From an uncultured Bacteroidales bacterium (GTDB taxonomy: Bacteria > Bacteroidota > Bacteroidia > Bacteroidales > P3), in the NCBI GenBank assembly GCA_900316055.1, contig ONBK01000014.1:1-64000 (forward strand): a stretch of 64,000 bases of DNA, read 5' to 3'. Below the pieces are notes generated by a model that was not told the origin of the DNA, did no database searches, and was given only the letters and a program-made list of their open reading frames with translations. The position numbers and the translations under genes are program-made. The number at the start of each line of letters is the position of its first letter. Positions within the stretch are counted from its first letter, which is position 1. Positions 38,193 to 46,053 of the stretch are shown here, piece after piece.

Positions 38193-40727
38193 ATGAAAGA
38201 GATTAAGAAAATTCTGCTGCTCATACCCCTGCTGGCCCTGCTCTCTATAAGCGTTCAGGCTCAGGTGGTTGTGGGAGGCAGCGAGGAATATGGTTTTGAC
38301 TATCTGACTCCCAAGACTTACGAAATTGGCGGCATCACCCTCGAAGGTGCCGAAAACTTTGACTCCCGTGTCGTGCTCCTCGTTGCCGGCCTTCAGGTGG
38401 GCGACAGGGTCAAAATCCCCGGTGACAAAATCTCCACAGCCATAGATAATCTCTGGAAACAGGGTATGTTCGAGGATGTCCAGATTCGCGTCACCCGCAT
38501 CCAGGGCAACATCGCATTCCTCAAAATAGCCCTCAAGGAACGTCCCCGTATGCTCAACTTCGCTTTCAAGGGAGCGAAGAAAGGCGAAGACAAGAAGTTG
38601 CGCGAAGAAATCAACATCAAAACCGGTGACGTGGTGACGGAAAATATGCTGCGCACCTCGTCGAACAAAATCAAGACCTTCTATATCGACAAAGGCTTCA
38701 CCCGTGTCGAAGTGGTGCCCACCACCGAGGTCGCCGACTCTCTCGGTCGCCTCACCGTTACTTTCAATATCAAGCGCGGCAACAAGGTGAAAATCGACTC
38801 CCTGATTTTCGTGGGCAACAAGGAGGTCTCCTCCTCCACCCTCAAGGGAAAGATGCAGCACACCCGTGATGTGAACTTCCGCAAGTCGTTGCGTTTCTGG
38901 AAGAAAGTCTTCTGGAAGAAGTCGCGCTACATCGAGAGCGATTTCCGCGAAGACCTTGAGAAAGTCATCGCCTACTACAACGAGGAGGGTTACCGCGATG
39001 CCCGCATCGTCAGCGACACCGTTATCGAGGTTCCGCAGGAAGTGCATGGCAACACAGACCAGGACCGCATCAAGGTGAAGGTCGTCCTCCACGAAGGTCA
39101 CAAGTTCTTCTTCCGCAACATCACCTTCTCCGGCAATACGGTTTACAGCGACGAGGTCCTTCGCCGCTCTTTGCGCATCAACAAGGGCGACCCCTACAAC
39201 AAACAGCTGCTCGAAGAAAACCTCACCTACAACCCTTCGGGTACCGACATCACCTCGCTCTACATGGACAACGGTTACCTCTTCTTCCGCGCCACGCCCG
39301 TCGAGGTGGCTGTCCAGAACGATAGCATCGACATCGAGATACGTATTGTGGAAGGCAAGCAGGCCCGCATCCGCAACGTGTGGATCGAGGGCAACACCAT
39401 CACCAACGATAAGGTCATCATGCGCGAACTGCATACCCGTCCGGGCGACCTCTTCAGCCGTGAGGCAGTGCTGCGTAGCCGTCGCGAACTGCTGACGCTC
39501 AAGTTCTTCAAGGAAGAATCCGTGATTCCCGAGCCGCGTCCCAACCAGGAAGACGGCACCGTGGATATCGTCTATAAGGTCGAAGAGGGCAGCACCAGCC
39601 AGCTCAACCTGCAGGGTGGCTATGGCGCCGGCATGTTCATCGGACAGATAGGCATCCAGCTCAACAACTTCAGCCTCCGCAACATCTTCAACAAAGACGC
39701 ATGGGCTCCGCTGCCTGCCGGCGACGGACAAAAGCTGGGCCTCAACGCCACCACCAACGGCAGCTCCTACTATTCGCTCAGCCTCTCCTTCACCGAACCG
39801 TGGCTCGGTGGCCGTCGTGCCCAGTCGCTCTCCGGACAGATTTATCACAACTACATGAGCAACGGCCTCTGGGTCCGCAGCACTGACGAGGACTTCTACA
39901 GCCTCCAGATTACCGGTGCCGGAGTCAGCCTCTCCAAACGCCTCAAATGGCCCGACGACTACTTCATCATCTCCCACGGCCTCGCCTATAAGCACTACAC
40001 CCTTCACAACTATAACAACTTGGCATTGGGCCTCTTCTCCGACGGCACCGCCAATGACATCTCTTACGCGCTCACACTCTCGCGCAACTCCTTCGACTCG
40101 CCCTTCTACACCCGCAGCGGCTCCGAAATCTCGGTTAGCGCCTATTTCACCCCTCCTTTCTCCCTGTTCAGCGGCAAGGACTATTCCACCGCTAGCGCGG
40201 AAGAGAAATACAAATGGGTGGAATACTATAAGGTCAACCTCCGCGGCGCATGGTACCTCAACCTCGTCGGCGACGTGGTGCTGAGCACCCGCTTCCGCTT
40301 CGGCTGGATGGGCTACTATAACAAGGACATCGGCCTCTCGCCCTTCGGACGCTATTTCCTGGGCGGCGACGGCCTCTCCTCGTGGGTGCTCGACGGTCGT
40401 GAGGTCATCCCCCTCCGCGGCTATGAGAACAACTCCCTCTCGCCCGACGGCGGCGGTTCGGTCTTCGACCGCTTCACCATCGAGTTGCGTCAGTCCATCA
40501 TCGAAAGCGGCACCGCCACCATCTGGCTGCTCGGCTTCATCGAAGGCGGCAACTGCTGGACCGACCTCTCCGAGTTCCAGCCCTTCAAGATGTACAACTC
40601 CGCAGGCCTCGGCGTGCGCCTCTATCTCCCCATGCTCGGCCTCATAGGCGTCGACTGGGGCTACGGCTTCGACGGCAACACCGGCGGCAGCCACTTCCAC
40701 TTCTCCATAGGACAAAGCCTCGACTAA
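38193..40727 (+). CDS. bamA: Outer membrane protein assembly factor BamA
   Basis: 844 residues from the ATG at 38193; two TTG codons lie just upstream. Signal peptide ends at VQAQ (about residue 22). Five POTRA-like modules span about residues 40-450, followed by a 16-strand barrel with the RGYENNSLSP motif of loop 6 (residues 733-742). The chain ends with HFHFSIGQSLD. It inserts barrel proteins into the outer membrane and is followed by two Skp-like chaperones. Confidence 0.95.
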   Translation: MKEIKKILLLIPLLALLSISVQAQVVVGGSEEYGFDYLTPKTYEIGGITLEGAENFDSRVVLLVAGLQVGDRVKIPGDKISTAIDNLWKQGMFEDVQIRVTRIQGNIAFLKIALKERPRMLNFAFKGAKKGEDKKLREEINIKTGDVVTENMLRTSSNKIKTFYIDKGFTRVEVVPTTEVADSLGRLTVTFNIKRGNKVKIDSLIFVGNKEVSSSTLKGKMQHTRDVNFRKSLRFWKKVFWKKSRYIESDFREDLEKVIAYYNEEGYRDARIVSDTVIEVPQEVHGNTDQDRIKVKVVLHEGHKFFFRNITFSGNTVYSDEVLRRSLRINKGDPYNKQLLEENLTYNPSGTDITSLYMDNGYLFFRATPVEVAVQNDSIDIEIRIVEGKQARIRNVWIEGNTITNDKVIMRELHTRPGDLFSREAVLRSRRELLTLKFFKEESVIPEPRPNQEDGTVDIVYKVEEGSTSQLNLQGGYGAGMFIGQIGIQLNNFSLRNIFNKDAWAPLPAGDGQKLGLNATTNGSSYYSLSLSFTEPWLGGRRAQSLSGQIYHNYMSNGLWVRSTDEDFYSLQITGAGVSLSKRLKWPDDYFIISHGLAYKHYTLHNYNNLALGLFSDGTANDISYALTLSRNSFDSPFYTRSGSEISVSAYFTPPFSLFSGKDYSTASAEEKYKWVEYYKVNLRGAWYLNLVGDVVLSTRFRFGWMGYYNKDIGLSPFGRYFLGGDGLSSWVLDGREVIPLRGYENNSLSPDGGGSVFDRFTIELRQSIIESGTATIWLLGFIEGGNCWTDLSEFQPFKMYNSAGLGVRLYLPMLGLIGVDWGYGFDGNTGGSHFHFSIGQSLD

Positions 40728-40758
40728 TGATTTAGAAATAAGAATAATGAATGTGGTC

Positions 40759-41439
40759 ATGAAAAAGCATTTGTCATATCTCCTCACCCCCTTGTCCCCT
40801 TTACTCCTTGTCCTCATTTTCCACCTTTCACCTTTCACATCTGCTTCGGCGCAGAAATATGCTTGTGTCAACACCGACTACGTGCTTCGCAGCGTGCCCG
40901 AGTATGCCAGCGCGCAGAAACGCCTCGACAAGTATGTCGAAGACTGGCAGAAAGAGCTGGTCGACAAGCAGGCCGAGGTGGATGCCCTCCGCGCCGAATT
41001 CGAGCAGGAGAGCTACCTGCTGCCCGACAACCTGAAGAAACGCCGTCAGGAAGAACTCAAAGCCAAGGAGCAGGAAATCCGCGCCCTGCAGCAGCAGCGC
41101 TTCGGCCCCGGCGGCGATCTCGACAAAAAACGCGCCGAACTCCTCAAGCCTGTGCAGGACCGCGTCTACTCCACCATCGAGCGTGTGGCGCGCGAGAAGA
41201 ACTATGCCTTCGTCTTCGACAAGGCCGGCAGCTCGGCGGTCCTCTTCGCAAGCAAGAAATACGACATCAGCGACGAAGTCCTCGAACTCTTAGGATATAA
41301 GCCCGGAGTCTCCTCGGAACCCGCCGGTGCCGACGAAGCGGCCAAGAAACCCTCAAACCCCGAGATGCGCGGACGTGACGGCGGTCGTAAACCCAATGTC
41401 GACAAACAACAACCGAACAAGGAAAAAAGAAACAAATAA
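40759..41439 (+). CDS. Periplasmic chaperone Skp/OmpH (first copy)
   Basis: 226 residues starting at the ATG at 40759 (MKKHLSYLL); an upstream ATG at 40747 adds four residues. The signal peptide ends at ASAQ. The mature protein opens with KYACVNTDYVLRSVPEY, followed by a long coiled coil with charged heptads and the VFDKAGSSAVLFASKKYDIS end of OmpH. A lysine/asparagine-rich tail of about 45 residues is unusual. Most of the signal peptide is encoded by a 7-bp repeat array (40780-40842). Confidence 0.88.
   Translation: MKKHLSYLLTPLSPLLLVLIFHLSPFTSASAQKYACVNTDYVLRSVPEYASAQKRLDKYVEDWQKELVDKQAEVDALRAEFEQESYLLPDNLKKRRQEELKAKEQEIRALQQQRFGPGGDLDKKRAELLKPVQDRVYSTIERVAREKNYAFVFDKAGSSAVLFASKKYDISDEVLELLGYKPGVSSEPAGADEAAKKPSNPEMRGRDGGRKPNVDKQQPNKEKRNK
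40780..40842. repeat. Heptad repeat, coding copy in the Skp signal peptide (nine units)
   Basis: Nine 7-bp units start at 40780, 40787, 40794, 40801, 40808, 40815, 40822, 40829 and 40836. The two at 40822 and 40829 are identical (CACCTTT). They encode the proline- and leucine-rich hydrophobic core of the signal peptide, ending in IFHLSPF. This is the longest array seen. Confidence 0.75.
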
Positions 41440-41452
41440 AAACTGATTTAGA

Positions 41453-41956
41453 ATGAAAAAAACGTTGATTTTAATCGTTGCCTGCCTCTTCGCTTTCGGC
41501 GGCAACGCAGTGGCTCAGAAAAACCTTAAACTCGGTCACATCAATTCCCAGGAACTCCTCCAGATTATGCCCGGACGCGACACCGCCCAGACCATCCTTC
41601 AGAAGGAGGCTGCCGAGATCGAGAGCACCCTCAAGACCATGCAGGGCGAACTCGAGAAAATCTCCAACGAGTACATGCAGAAGCAGGCCGAGTGGACCGA
41701 ACTTATCCGCAACACCAAGCGCAGCGAAATCCAGGATATGCAGAACCGTATCCAAGGCTTCTACGAGAACGCCCAGAAGCAGCTTCAGGAGCGCGAGGCC
41801 GAACTCACCAAACCCATCGTCGACCGCGCCAAGAAAGCCATCGAGGACGTGGCCCGTGAAGGCGGCTACACCTACATCTTCGACGGCGCCTCGCTGCTCT
41901 ATTCCCAGGATAGCGAGGATATCATGCCTCAGGTGAAGAAGAAACTCGGATTGTAA
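41453..41956 (+). CDS. Periplasmic chaperone Skp/OmpH (second copy)
   Basis: 167 residues. Signal peptide ends at VAQ (about residue 21). The core begins LKLGHINSQELLQIMPG, has a long coiled coil with a highly charged middle (about residues 45-130), and ends YTYIFDGASLLYSQDSEDIMPQVKKKLGL. Two adjacent skp genes after bamA are normal for Bacteroidota. It lies 13 nt after the first copy and ends at a strong terminator. Confidence 0.93.
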   Translation: MKKTLILIVACLFAFGGNAVAQKNLKLGHINSQELLQIMPGRDTAQTILQKEAAEIESTLKTMQGELEKISNEYMQKQAEWTELIRNTKRSEIQDMQNRIQGFYENAQKQLQEREAELTKPIVDRAKKAIEDVAREGGYTYIFDGASLLYSQDSEDIMPQVKKKLGL

Positions 41957-41980
41957 TCCGCCATTTTAGGTAAACCTTCT

Positions 41981-42023
41981 GCGCCGGGGAACCCCTTATC
42001 GGAGTTCCCCGGCGCTTCTTTTT
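41981..42023 (+). terminator. Terminator of the envelope cluster
   Basis: Perfect 12-bp stem GCGCCGGGGAAC/GTTCCCCGGCGC (41981-41992 with 42004-42015) followed by TTCTTTTT. Confidence 0.9.
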
Positions 42024-42146
42024 GCTCGTTTTTTTTTTCTACAACTGCCTTTCGGATACCATCGCCGCCAAAGGTCACGAAGGTTAAAAAAGGGGATAAG
42101 AGACACCTGATGTTCCTTGTTACCGATGAGCATGTTGGCATGCGGC

Positions 42147-42177
42147 AAAAAAAAGGGAACCCCATGTAAGGGCTCCC
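42147..42177 (-). terminator. Minus-strand terminator in the intergenic region
   Basis: On the minus strand GGGAGCCC pairs with GGGTTCCC (one G-T pair), followed by eight T. Any transcript it ends would come from the lipoprotein genes about 590 nt away. Confidence 0.7.
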
Positions 42178-42202
42178 GGAGTGGAGAGAGTTGGGGAGGG
42201 GT

Positions 42203-42237
42203 AACGTTTAAAGTTTAACGTTTAACGCTTAAAGGGG
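42203..42237. repeat. Heptad repeat, intergenic copy (unit like AACGTTT)
   Basis: Units start at 42203, 42210, 42217, 42224 and, less exact, 42231. The unit is the same as at 580 and 4254. The 809-nt gap 41957-42765 has no convincing gene and also holds the repeats and palindromes listed next. Confidence 0.7.
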
Positions 42238-42240
42238 GGC

Positions 42241-42306
42241 GGTGCCGGCGGAGAGAGGATGGTGCCGGCGAAAGTGGAGCAGGCGGTTAGCTGATGGTGC
42301 CGGAAC
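42241..42306. repeat. GGTGCCGGCG direct repeats
   Basis: GGTGCCGGCG occurs at 42241 and 42261, 20 bp apart, with a third partial copy (GGTGCCGGAA) at about 42296. Confidence 0.55.
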
Positions 42307-42322
42307 CGAGGGGGCAGGAGTT

Positions 42323-42368
42323 GGAGATGATAGGTCGTTGTTGCCGGTCCCGACAACCTATCATCTCC
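42323..42368. repeat. 13-bp inverted repeat with 20-nt spacer
   Basis: GGAGATGATAGGT at 42323-42335 has its exact complement at 42356-42368. No T-tract follows, so this is not a plain terminator. Confidence 0.7.
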
Positions 42369-42378
42369 GACGGGGGTA

Positions 42379-42433
42379 GGAGATGGTGTGGTGTTGGTAC
42401 GGAGATGGTACGGTGTTGATACGGTGTTGGTAT
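42379..42433. repeat. Five tandem 11-bp repeats (units GGTGTTGGTAC and GGAGATGGTAC)
   Basis: Units start at 42379, 42390, 42401, 42412 and 42423 and all fit GGWGWTGRTRY. The 11-bp spacing is close to one helical turn, so each unit faces the same side of the DNA. Confidence 0.7.
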
Positions 42434-42479
42434 CTTCTCGCTACTGATTATCAGTGTGTTATGTGTTTGATAAAGCAAT

Positions 42480-42513
42480 AAAATACACATAACCAAATGG
42501 TTATGTGTATTTT
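42480..42513. repeat. Perfect 16-bp palindrome with CACATAACC core
   Basis: Arms 42480-42495 and 42498-42513 are exact inverted copies with two bases between them. The ends are A/T-rich, so it could act as a bidirectional terminator. A similar core, CACATAA, recurs in the stem at 44526. The right arm overlaps TATTTTTG followed by C at 42509-42516, a match to the -7 promoter box on the plus strand, but no gene follows on that strand. It marks the left edge of the A/T-rich island. Confidence 0.7.
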
Positions 42514-42765
42514 TGCGCTTGTAATTTATTGATTTTCAATCCACGCTCCGAACGGCTTAATATGCCAAATTCACCGTCGGAAGAGGACTCCGTCAAGGGG
42601 CAGAAGACCAGCGTGAGGTTCAAGAAGATGAAAGTGGAATGTGACTGAGTGTGGATTCATGTTACACTTGCCGGTGAAAACGGAGGAGTAAAACGACACG
42701 GTTTTAGCACGGTTTAGTAGGATGGTTTTATGTGCAAGTTTAGACAATTATCTACGGATTCTTTG
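42514..42765. other. Non-coding stretch before the lipoprotein genes
   Basis: It carries a 28-codon open frame at 42562-42648 with no recognisable motif, and otherwise nothing I can name. Base composition falls from GC-rich to A/T-rich along it. Confidence 0.4.
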
Positions 42766-43287
42766 TTATTTGTTGCTTTCTAAAACGCTGAAGTATTTCT
42801 CCACTAAAGATTGGATTTCTGATATGTCTTCCTCGGGTGCAACTTTATATGTTTCTCGTGTACACAAAGAACCATCTTTGTAGAGACATATATACCAAAC
42901 ATATGGATCATATTCCCAGTCATTATTGTAACTGCATGGTTCTCGTTTCATTATTCTTCTTATCAATCTAAAAAACGATGGGTTTTCATCACCAAATACT
43001 CTGACAGCGTATCCCAAATACGTGGTTTGTCCAATATAATCCTCCCTGCAATAATCATAGTCTTGAGGATTGTTGGCAAAAAGCGCTAAACGGTAACAAG
43101 TATCATCTGTAAATGATACTATGATTATTTCGTCTTTTCTGTTTTTGACATCTATGTTTTGTTCGTCATTCACATACATAGACACCAATTCCTTTGTAAA
43201 CTCGGTCAATTCGATATTGCTATCAACATCGGTTGATTGACATGCAAAAAAACCACACAGTAATACGATTACAAATATCTTTTTCAT
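42766..43287 (-). CDS. Small lipoprotein, unknown function
   Basis: 173 residues. Signal peptide with a lipobox-like GFFAC (Cys16), so probably lipid-anchored. The mature part is acidic, with a cysteine in DDTCYRLALF, a DYDYCREDYIG stretch and NNDWEYDPYVWYICLYKDGSLC. I do not recognise the family. It is A/T-rich compared with flanking operons and lies downstream of another small lipoprotein and an RHS remnant, which is the usual place for immunity proteins of polymorphic toxins. That role is inferred only. Confidence 0.75.
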   Translation of the reverse strand: MKKIFVIVLLCGFFACQSTDVDSNIELTEFTKELVSMYVNDEQNIDVKNRKDEIIIVSFTDDTCYRLALFANNPQDYDYCREDYIGQTTYLGYAVRVFGDENPSFFRLIRRIMKREPCSYNNDWEYDPYVWYICLYKDGSLCTRETYKVAPEEDISEIQSLVEKYFSVLESNK

Positions 43288-43424
43288 ACGCTATTTCGAA
43301 TTATATGTTCCAAAAAAGAAATCCGAAAACGATTTGATGTTTTTTATTCAATTTTTTTTGGATTGGTTCGTTTCCCCCATTACAATAGACACATTCAATA
43401 GTTTCCTATTTTCTATTAATTATT

Positions 43425-43832
43425 CTATTTTATCGGGAAGAATATTATCGTTATCGGCATACCTCTTGCAATTTCTTCTTCGTCTGAAATCTGTACAACG
43501 ATACCCTCGGGAGATGTGAGTACACCATTTATTGAGACAACCTTCATTTCATCTCGGTACGAAGTGTCGTAGACAAAGAAATCCACTAGCGTATCCCTGT
43601 TAGCAGTAGAAATCTTCACTAAAATCTTACATTTCTTTATGTCAAGGTCATATAGATATTTGGAGAAATACCCTGTATCAAGTTCGGATAACTCCAGTAC
43701 GACTGAATCAAGTTCGTTCGACAGAGAATTGTTTAGAATTACTAATTCTTTTGCAGGGTCACTACTTTTGTCCGTATGGCACGCCGCTCCAAAAAGCAAT
43801 ACCGTCAGTATGAGTAAATAACGTTTTACCAT
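43425..43832 (-). CDS. Small lipoprotein, possible immunity protein
   Basis: 135 residues. Signal peptide with lipobox LFGAAC (Cys18). The mature part is acidic with short strand-like segments such as KCKILVKIS and DTLVDFFVYDTSY. No family recognised. Its start codon overlaps the stop of the frame that forms the tail of the RHS remnant by 7 nt, the kind of coupling seen between a toxin tail and its immunity gene. The function is inferred and could be unrelated. Confidence 0.72.
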   Translation of the reverse strand: MVKRYLLILTVLLFGAACHTDKSSDPAKELVILNNSLSNELDSVVLELSELDTGYFSKYLYDLDIKKCKILVKISTANRDTLVDFFVYDTSYRDEMKVVSINGVLTSPEGIVVQISDEEEIARGMPITIIFFPIK

Positions 43833-44226
43833 GGTAATTGAGATGCTTTTGTTATTTTACCTTTTTTTATTGGCCAACAAACGACTCCATCCTTTGTCTT
43901 CAACTGATAGATGTTATGAGAGTTTCTCATGTAAATAAAGTAACCAGTATTGTTCGGATAGCTTTCTCTTGTTTTATGTAGTTTTCGCCATAGGGCAGGT
44001 ATTGTAGGTGCTGCACAGGATGCCCGCTTACATCGGTAATCCAGTTGGCTCCACCGAGGTGGTCTCCGTGGGAAATCATAACCCAATAACGTGAGTCGCT
44101 GGAAAATATTGTGTCATGTTGGCCATAGAGTCTTTTAAAACATCTAATACTGAACGTATTAATAAAAAAAATTGTCGATTCAAAAAATGTTCGTACTTTT
44201 GCACTTGGAAGGCGACGACCCACCAA
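43826..44226 (-). pseudogene. Broken RHS-core fragment with a detached C-terminal tail
   Basis: In one minus-strand frame (43927-44226) the translation contains GDHLGGANWITD and VQHLQYLPYGE, the hallmark of the RHS-repeat core of Bacteroidales polymorphic toxins. Just after YGE the core frame soon stops. The +1-shifted frame continues to 43826 and ends in KTKDGVVCWPIKKGKITKASQLPW-like sequence (last 20 residues from about 43887). The usual GKERD...DPxG segment between core and toxin is missing, as are all upstream repeats. I read it as a decayed toxin gene. Whether the tail is a real toxin end is uncertain. Confidence 0.65.
44171..44201 (+). promoter_or_regulatory. Orphan promoter ahead of a structured region
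   Basis: ATTG at 44171-44174, 19 nt, TACTTTTG at 44194-44201 followed by C. No plus-strand gene follows before the minus-strand ompA gene at 44581. Confidence 0.7.
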
Positions 44227-44345
44227 GGCCTATTTAAAGGCTGGCGGTTCAAAAAGAGCGGCGTCGCAAAAGATGAGATGCTCACCGATCCCTAATTACA
44301 GGGTAAGGCTCCGAAAGGAATGGAAAAAGCGGCTTCTCATTTTTA
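44206..44345 (+). ncRNA. Candidate structured non-coding RNA, unknown family
   Basis: Two closed domains are visible. Domain 1 is closed by GCGACG (44212-44217) with CGTCGC (44262-44267) and contains an inner stem around GCC/GGC (44228-44240). Domain 2 is closed by ATGAGA (44273-44278) with TCTCAT (44335-44340) and holds hairpins CCCT-AATTAC-AGGG (44290-44303) and TCC-GAAA-GGA (44310-44319), the latter with a GNRA tetraloop. The domain-2 stem extends through AAAA/TTTT and ends in a T-run, like a terminator. It does not match tmRNA, RNase P, SRP or tRNA as I know them. No long open frame of quality overlaps it. Confidence 0.5.
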
Positions 44346-44387
44346 TCAGATCGGCTATCTGTGTGAAAACGTACTTGCCAGAATTCA

Positions 44388-44416
44388 TTTCTTACAGATC
44401 ATTAGTCTGTAAGAAA
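44388..44416 (+). repeat. 11-bp hairpin downstream of the candidate RNA
   Basis: TTTCTTACAGA at 44388-44398 pairs perfectly with 44406-44416 around a 7-nt loop. It may be a third element of the same transcript or an independent site. The remaining stretch to 44525 is A/T-rich with nothing else seen. Confidence 0.6.
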
Positions 44417-44525
44417 CGGAGGTTTTTCAAATCAATTTTGTCAAAGAACCCTATAATTATTAAATTATCAATATATTACAAAGATATTTAAAAAGTTAAC
44501 GCACCAGTATTATTTATAAAACAAA

Positions 44526-44555
44526 AACGCACATAACCGGAGGATTATGTGCGTT
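44526..44555 (-). terminator. Terminator of the capsule operon, minus strand
   Basis: AACGCACATAA pairs with TTATGTGCGTT (44526-44536 with 44545-44555), followed on the minus strand by TTTGTTTT. It ends the ompA-like gene at 44581. Confidence 0.85.
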
Positions 44556-44580
44556 GGAAGATCGTTAATGGACGAACTTT

Positions 44581-46053
44581 TTACCGCCGTCCTTTCGATT
44601 TGGCTTGTTCTATGCGCTCGCGGCTCATGCGCTGCCAGCGGTCGACGATTTCTTCGGTGACGGGGGTGCGCTGGATGATGAGGACGCGGCGGTTGTTCTC
44701 GTTGGGCTTCTCGTCGTTGATGCCGCCGGCGAAGATCTGTATCAGCTGGTTGCCGCTGAGGCCAAAGTTCTTGGTGAGCATCTTATGGACGGATTCGCAA
44801 CGGCGTTCGGATAGCCATTGGTTGTGGAGGATGGAGCCGGTGATGGAGTCGGCGGAACCAATCAGGTAGAACTCGATGGTGTCGGAGAGGTCGCGCGCGT
44901 CTTTGGCGAAGTCCTGCAGGCGCTTGCGTGCGTTGTAGTCGAGGCTGTATTTGTCAAGTTCGAAGTAGACCACAGCGCTGGGGAGGTTGAGTACCGAGTT
45001 GATGTCGAGCAGTTCGGGGATGGGGTTCTCGGGTTTTCTGCTCTCTTCCTCGCAGCGACGGAGGAGGTCTTGTGTGCGTTCCAGTTCGCGGTTGAGGGAG
45101 TCGATGGTGATGGAGTCGTTGTGGCTGAGTTGGTGGAGGTCGCCCATGAGGCGGTTGCGCTCGGATTCCAGTCGGCGGATGACACCTTCGAGAGCCCTAA
45201 TGGTGTTGGAGTCGACGGCGGGTTGGAATTCGTGGTAGACGCTGTCGCGGCTGGAAATCTTGGTGTCGTAGTGGTAGCGGGTGATGTGGGACAGGAGGTT
45301 GAATCTGACGCCGGCATCGACGGAGGGGATGAGGTCGAAGATGGTGTGGCTGTTGTCGTCATAGGGCGACCAGTCCCATGTGGATTCCGAGCCGAAGAGT
45401 TCGAGTCGGCCGAAGATGGCGGTGCGTTCGCTGAGGGCGTATTCGACACCTCCGGAGAGAGAGAAGGCAAACTCAAGGTTCCTGCGGAAATCATCCACGC
45501 TATATTCGTCTTGTGTGTTGGGGTTTTTTTGTGTGCCGAAGAGCATGGACATTCCGAGGCCGAGGCCGGTGCGCCAATGGAGTTTGGTGCGTTTGCCTAC
45601 CTCGTAGCCGTTGAAGAAGTTGGTCCAGTCGAAGGTGACATATCCCAGCAGGGACATGGCGTGGGCGTGGAAAGGTTGGTATTCGTAGTAGCCGTTGGCA
45701 TCGACGGGTACGCCGGTGAAGTCGATGAAGGGGTTGCGTCCGTAGCGCGACTGGCCGTCGACATTGAAGAAGGAGTAGCGCAGCGAGATGGCGACATCGG
45801 GGATAATCCATTTTCCGAGTTCGACATGTGCGTTGAAGTTCAACTTGTTGTGTCGTGCCGAGGATTCGACTTCGTTGCCGAAGAAGGTCTGCAGACCTCC
45901 GCCGACATTGACATACCAGTTGTCGAAGGGTGATGCGATGAGGAATTTCAGCGTATCACGATCGGCACCCAAAGCGATACCTCGGTGGCGTGTCTGTGCC
46001 GAGAGGGTGGATGCCGAGAGGGCCAATATCAATATGAGTAGTACCTTTTTCAT
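44581..46053 (-). CDS. Outer-membrane beta-barrel protein with OmpA domain, capsule operon
   Basis: 490 residues. Signal peptide ends at LSAQ (about residue 20). A barrel-like region covers about residues 40-260 (NWYVNVGGGLQTFFG, WRTGLGLGMSMLFG). A coiled coil (about 280-335, charged, SERNRLMGDLHQL) links to the C-terminal OmpA domain (SAVVYFELDKYSLDYNARKRL, SERRCESVHKML, NENNRRVLI). It overlaps the kinase stop as ATGA, so it is translated with the exporter genes. Tethering the export apparatus to peptidoglycan is inferred. Confidence 0.87.
   Translation of the reverse strand: MKKVLLILILALSASTLSAQTRHRGIALGADRDTLKFLIASPFDNWYVNVGGGLQTFFGNEVESSARHNKLNFNAHVELGKWIIPDVAISLRYSFFNVDGQSRYGRNPFIDFTGVPVDANGYYEYQPFHAHAMSLLGYVTFDWTNFFNGYEVGKRTKLHWRTGLGLGMSMLFGTQKNPNTQDEYSVDDFRRNLEFAFSLSGGVEYALSERTAIFGRLELFGSESTWDWSPYDDNSHTIFDLIPSVDAGVRFNLLSHITRYHYDTKISSRDSVYHEFQPAVDSNTIRALEGVIRRLESERNRLMGDLHQLSHNDSITIDSLNRELERTQDLLRRCEEESRKPENPIPELLDINSVLNLPSAVVYFELDKYSLDYNARKRLQDFAKDARDLSDTIEFYLIGSADSITGSILHNQWLSERRCESVHKMLTKNFGLSGNQLIQIFAGGINDEKPNENNRRVLIIQRTPVTEEIVDRWQRMSRERIEQAKSKGRR

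Noticed and set aside
38178..40874. 898-codon minus-strand frame opposite bamA
   Set aside because: Shadow of bamA with no motif.
42379..42433. CRISPR array
   Set aside because: Units are 11 bp, contiguous and without spacers; no cas genes are present.
42562..42648. 28-codon frame in the intergenic region
   Set aside because: Too short, no recognisable motif and no promoter tied to it.
44273..44491. 72-codon frame in the candidate RNA region
   Set aside because: Basic, low-complexity product with no motif; the start lies inside a base-paired stem.
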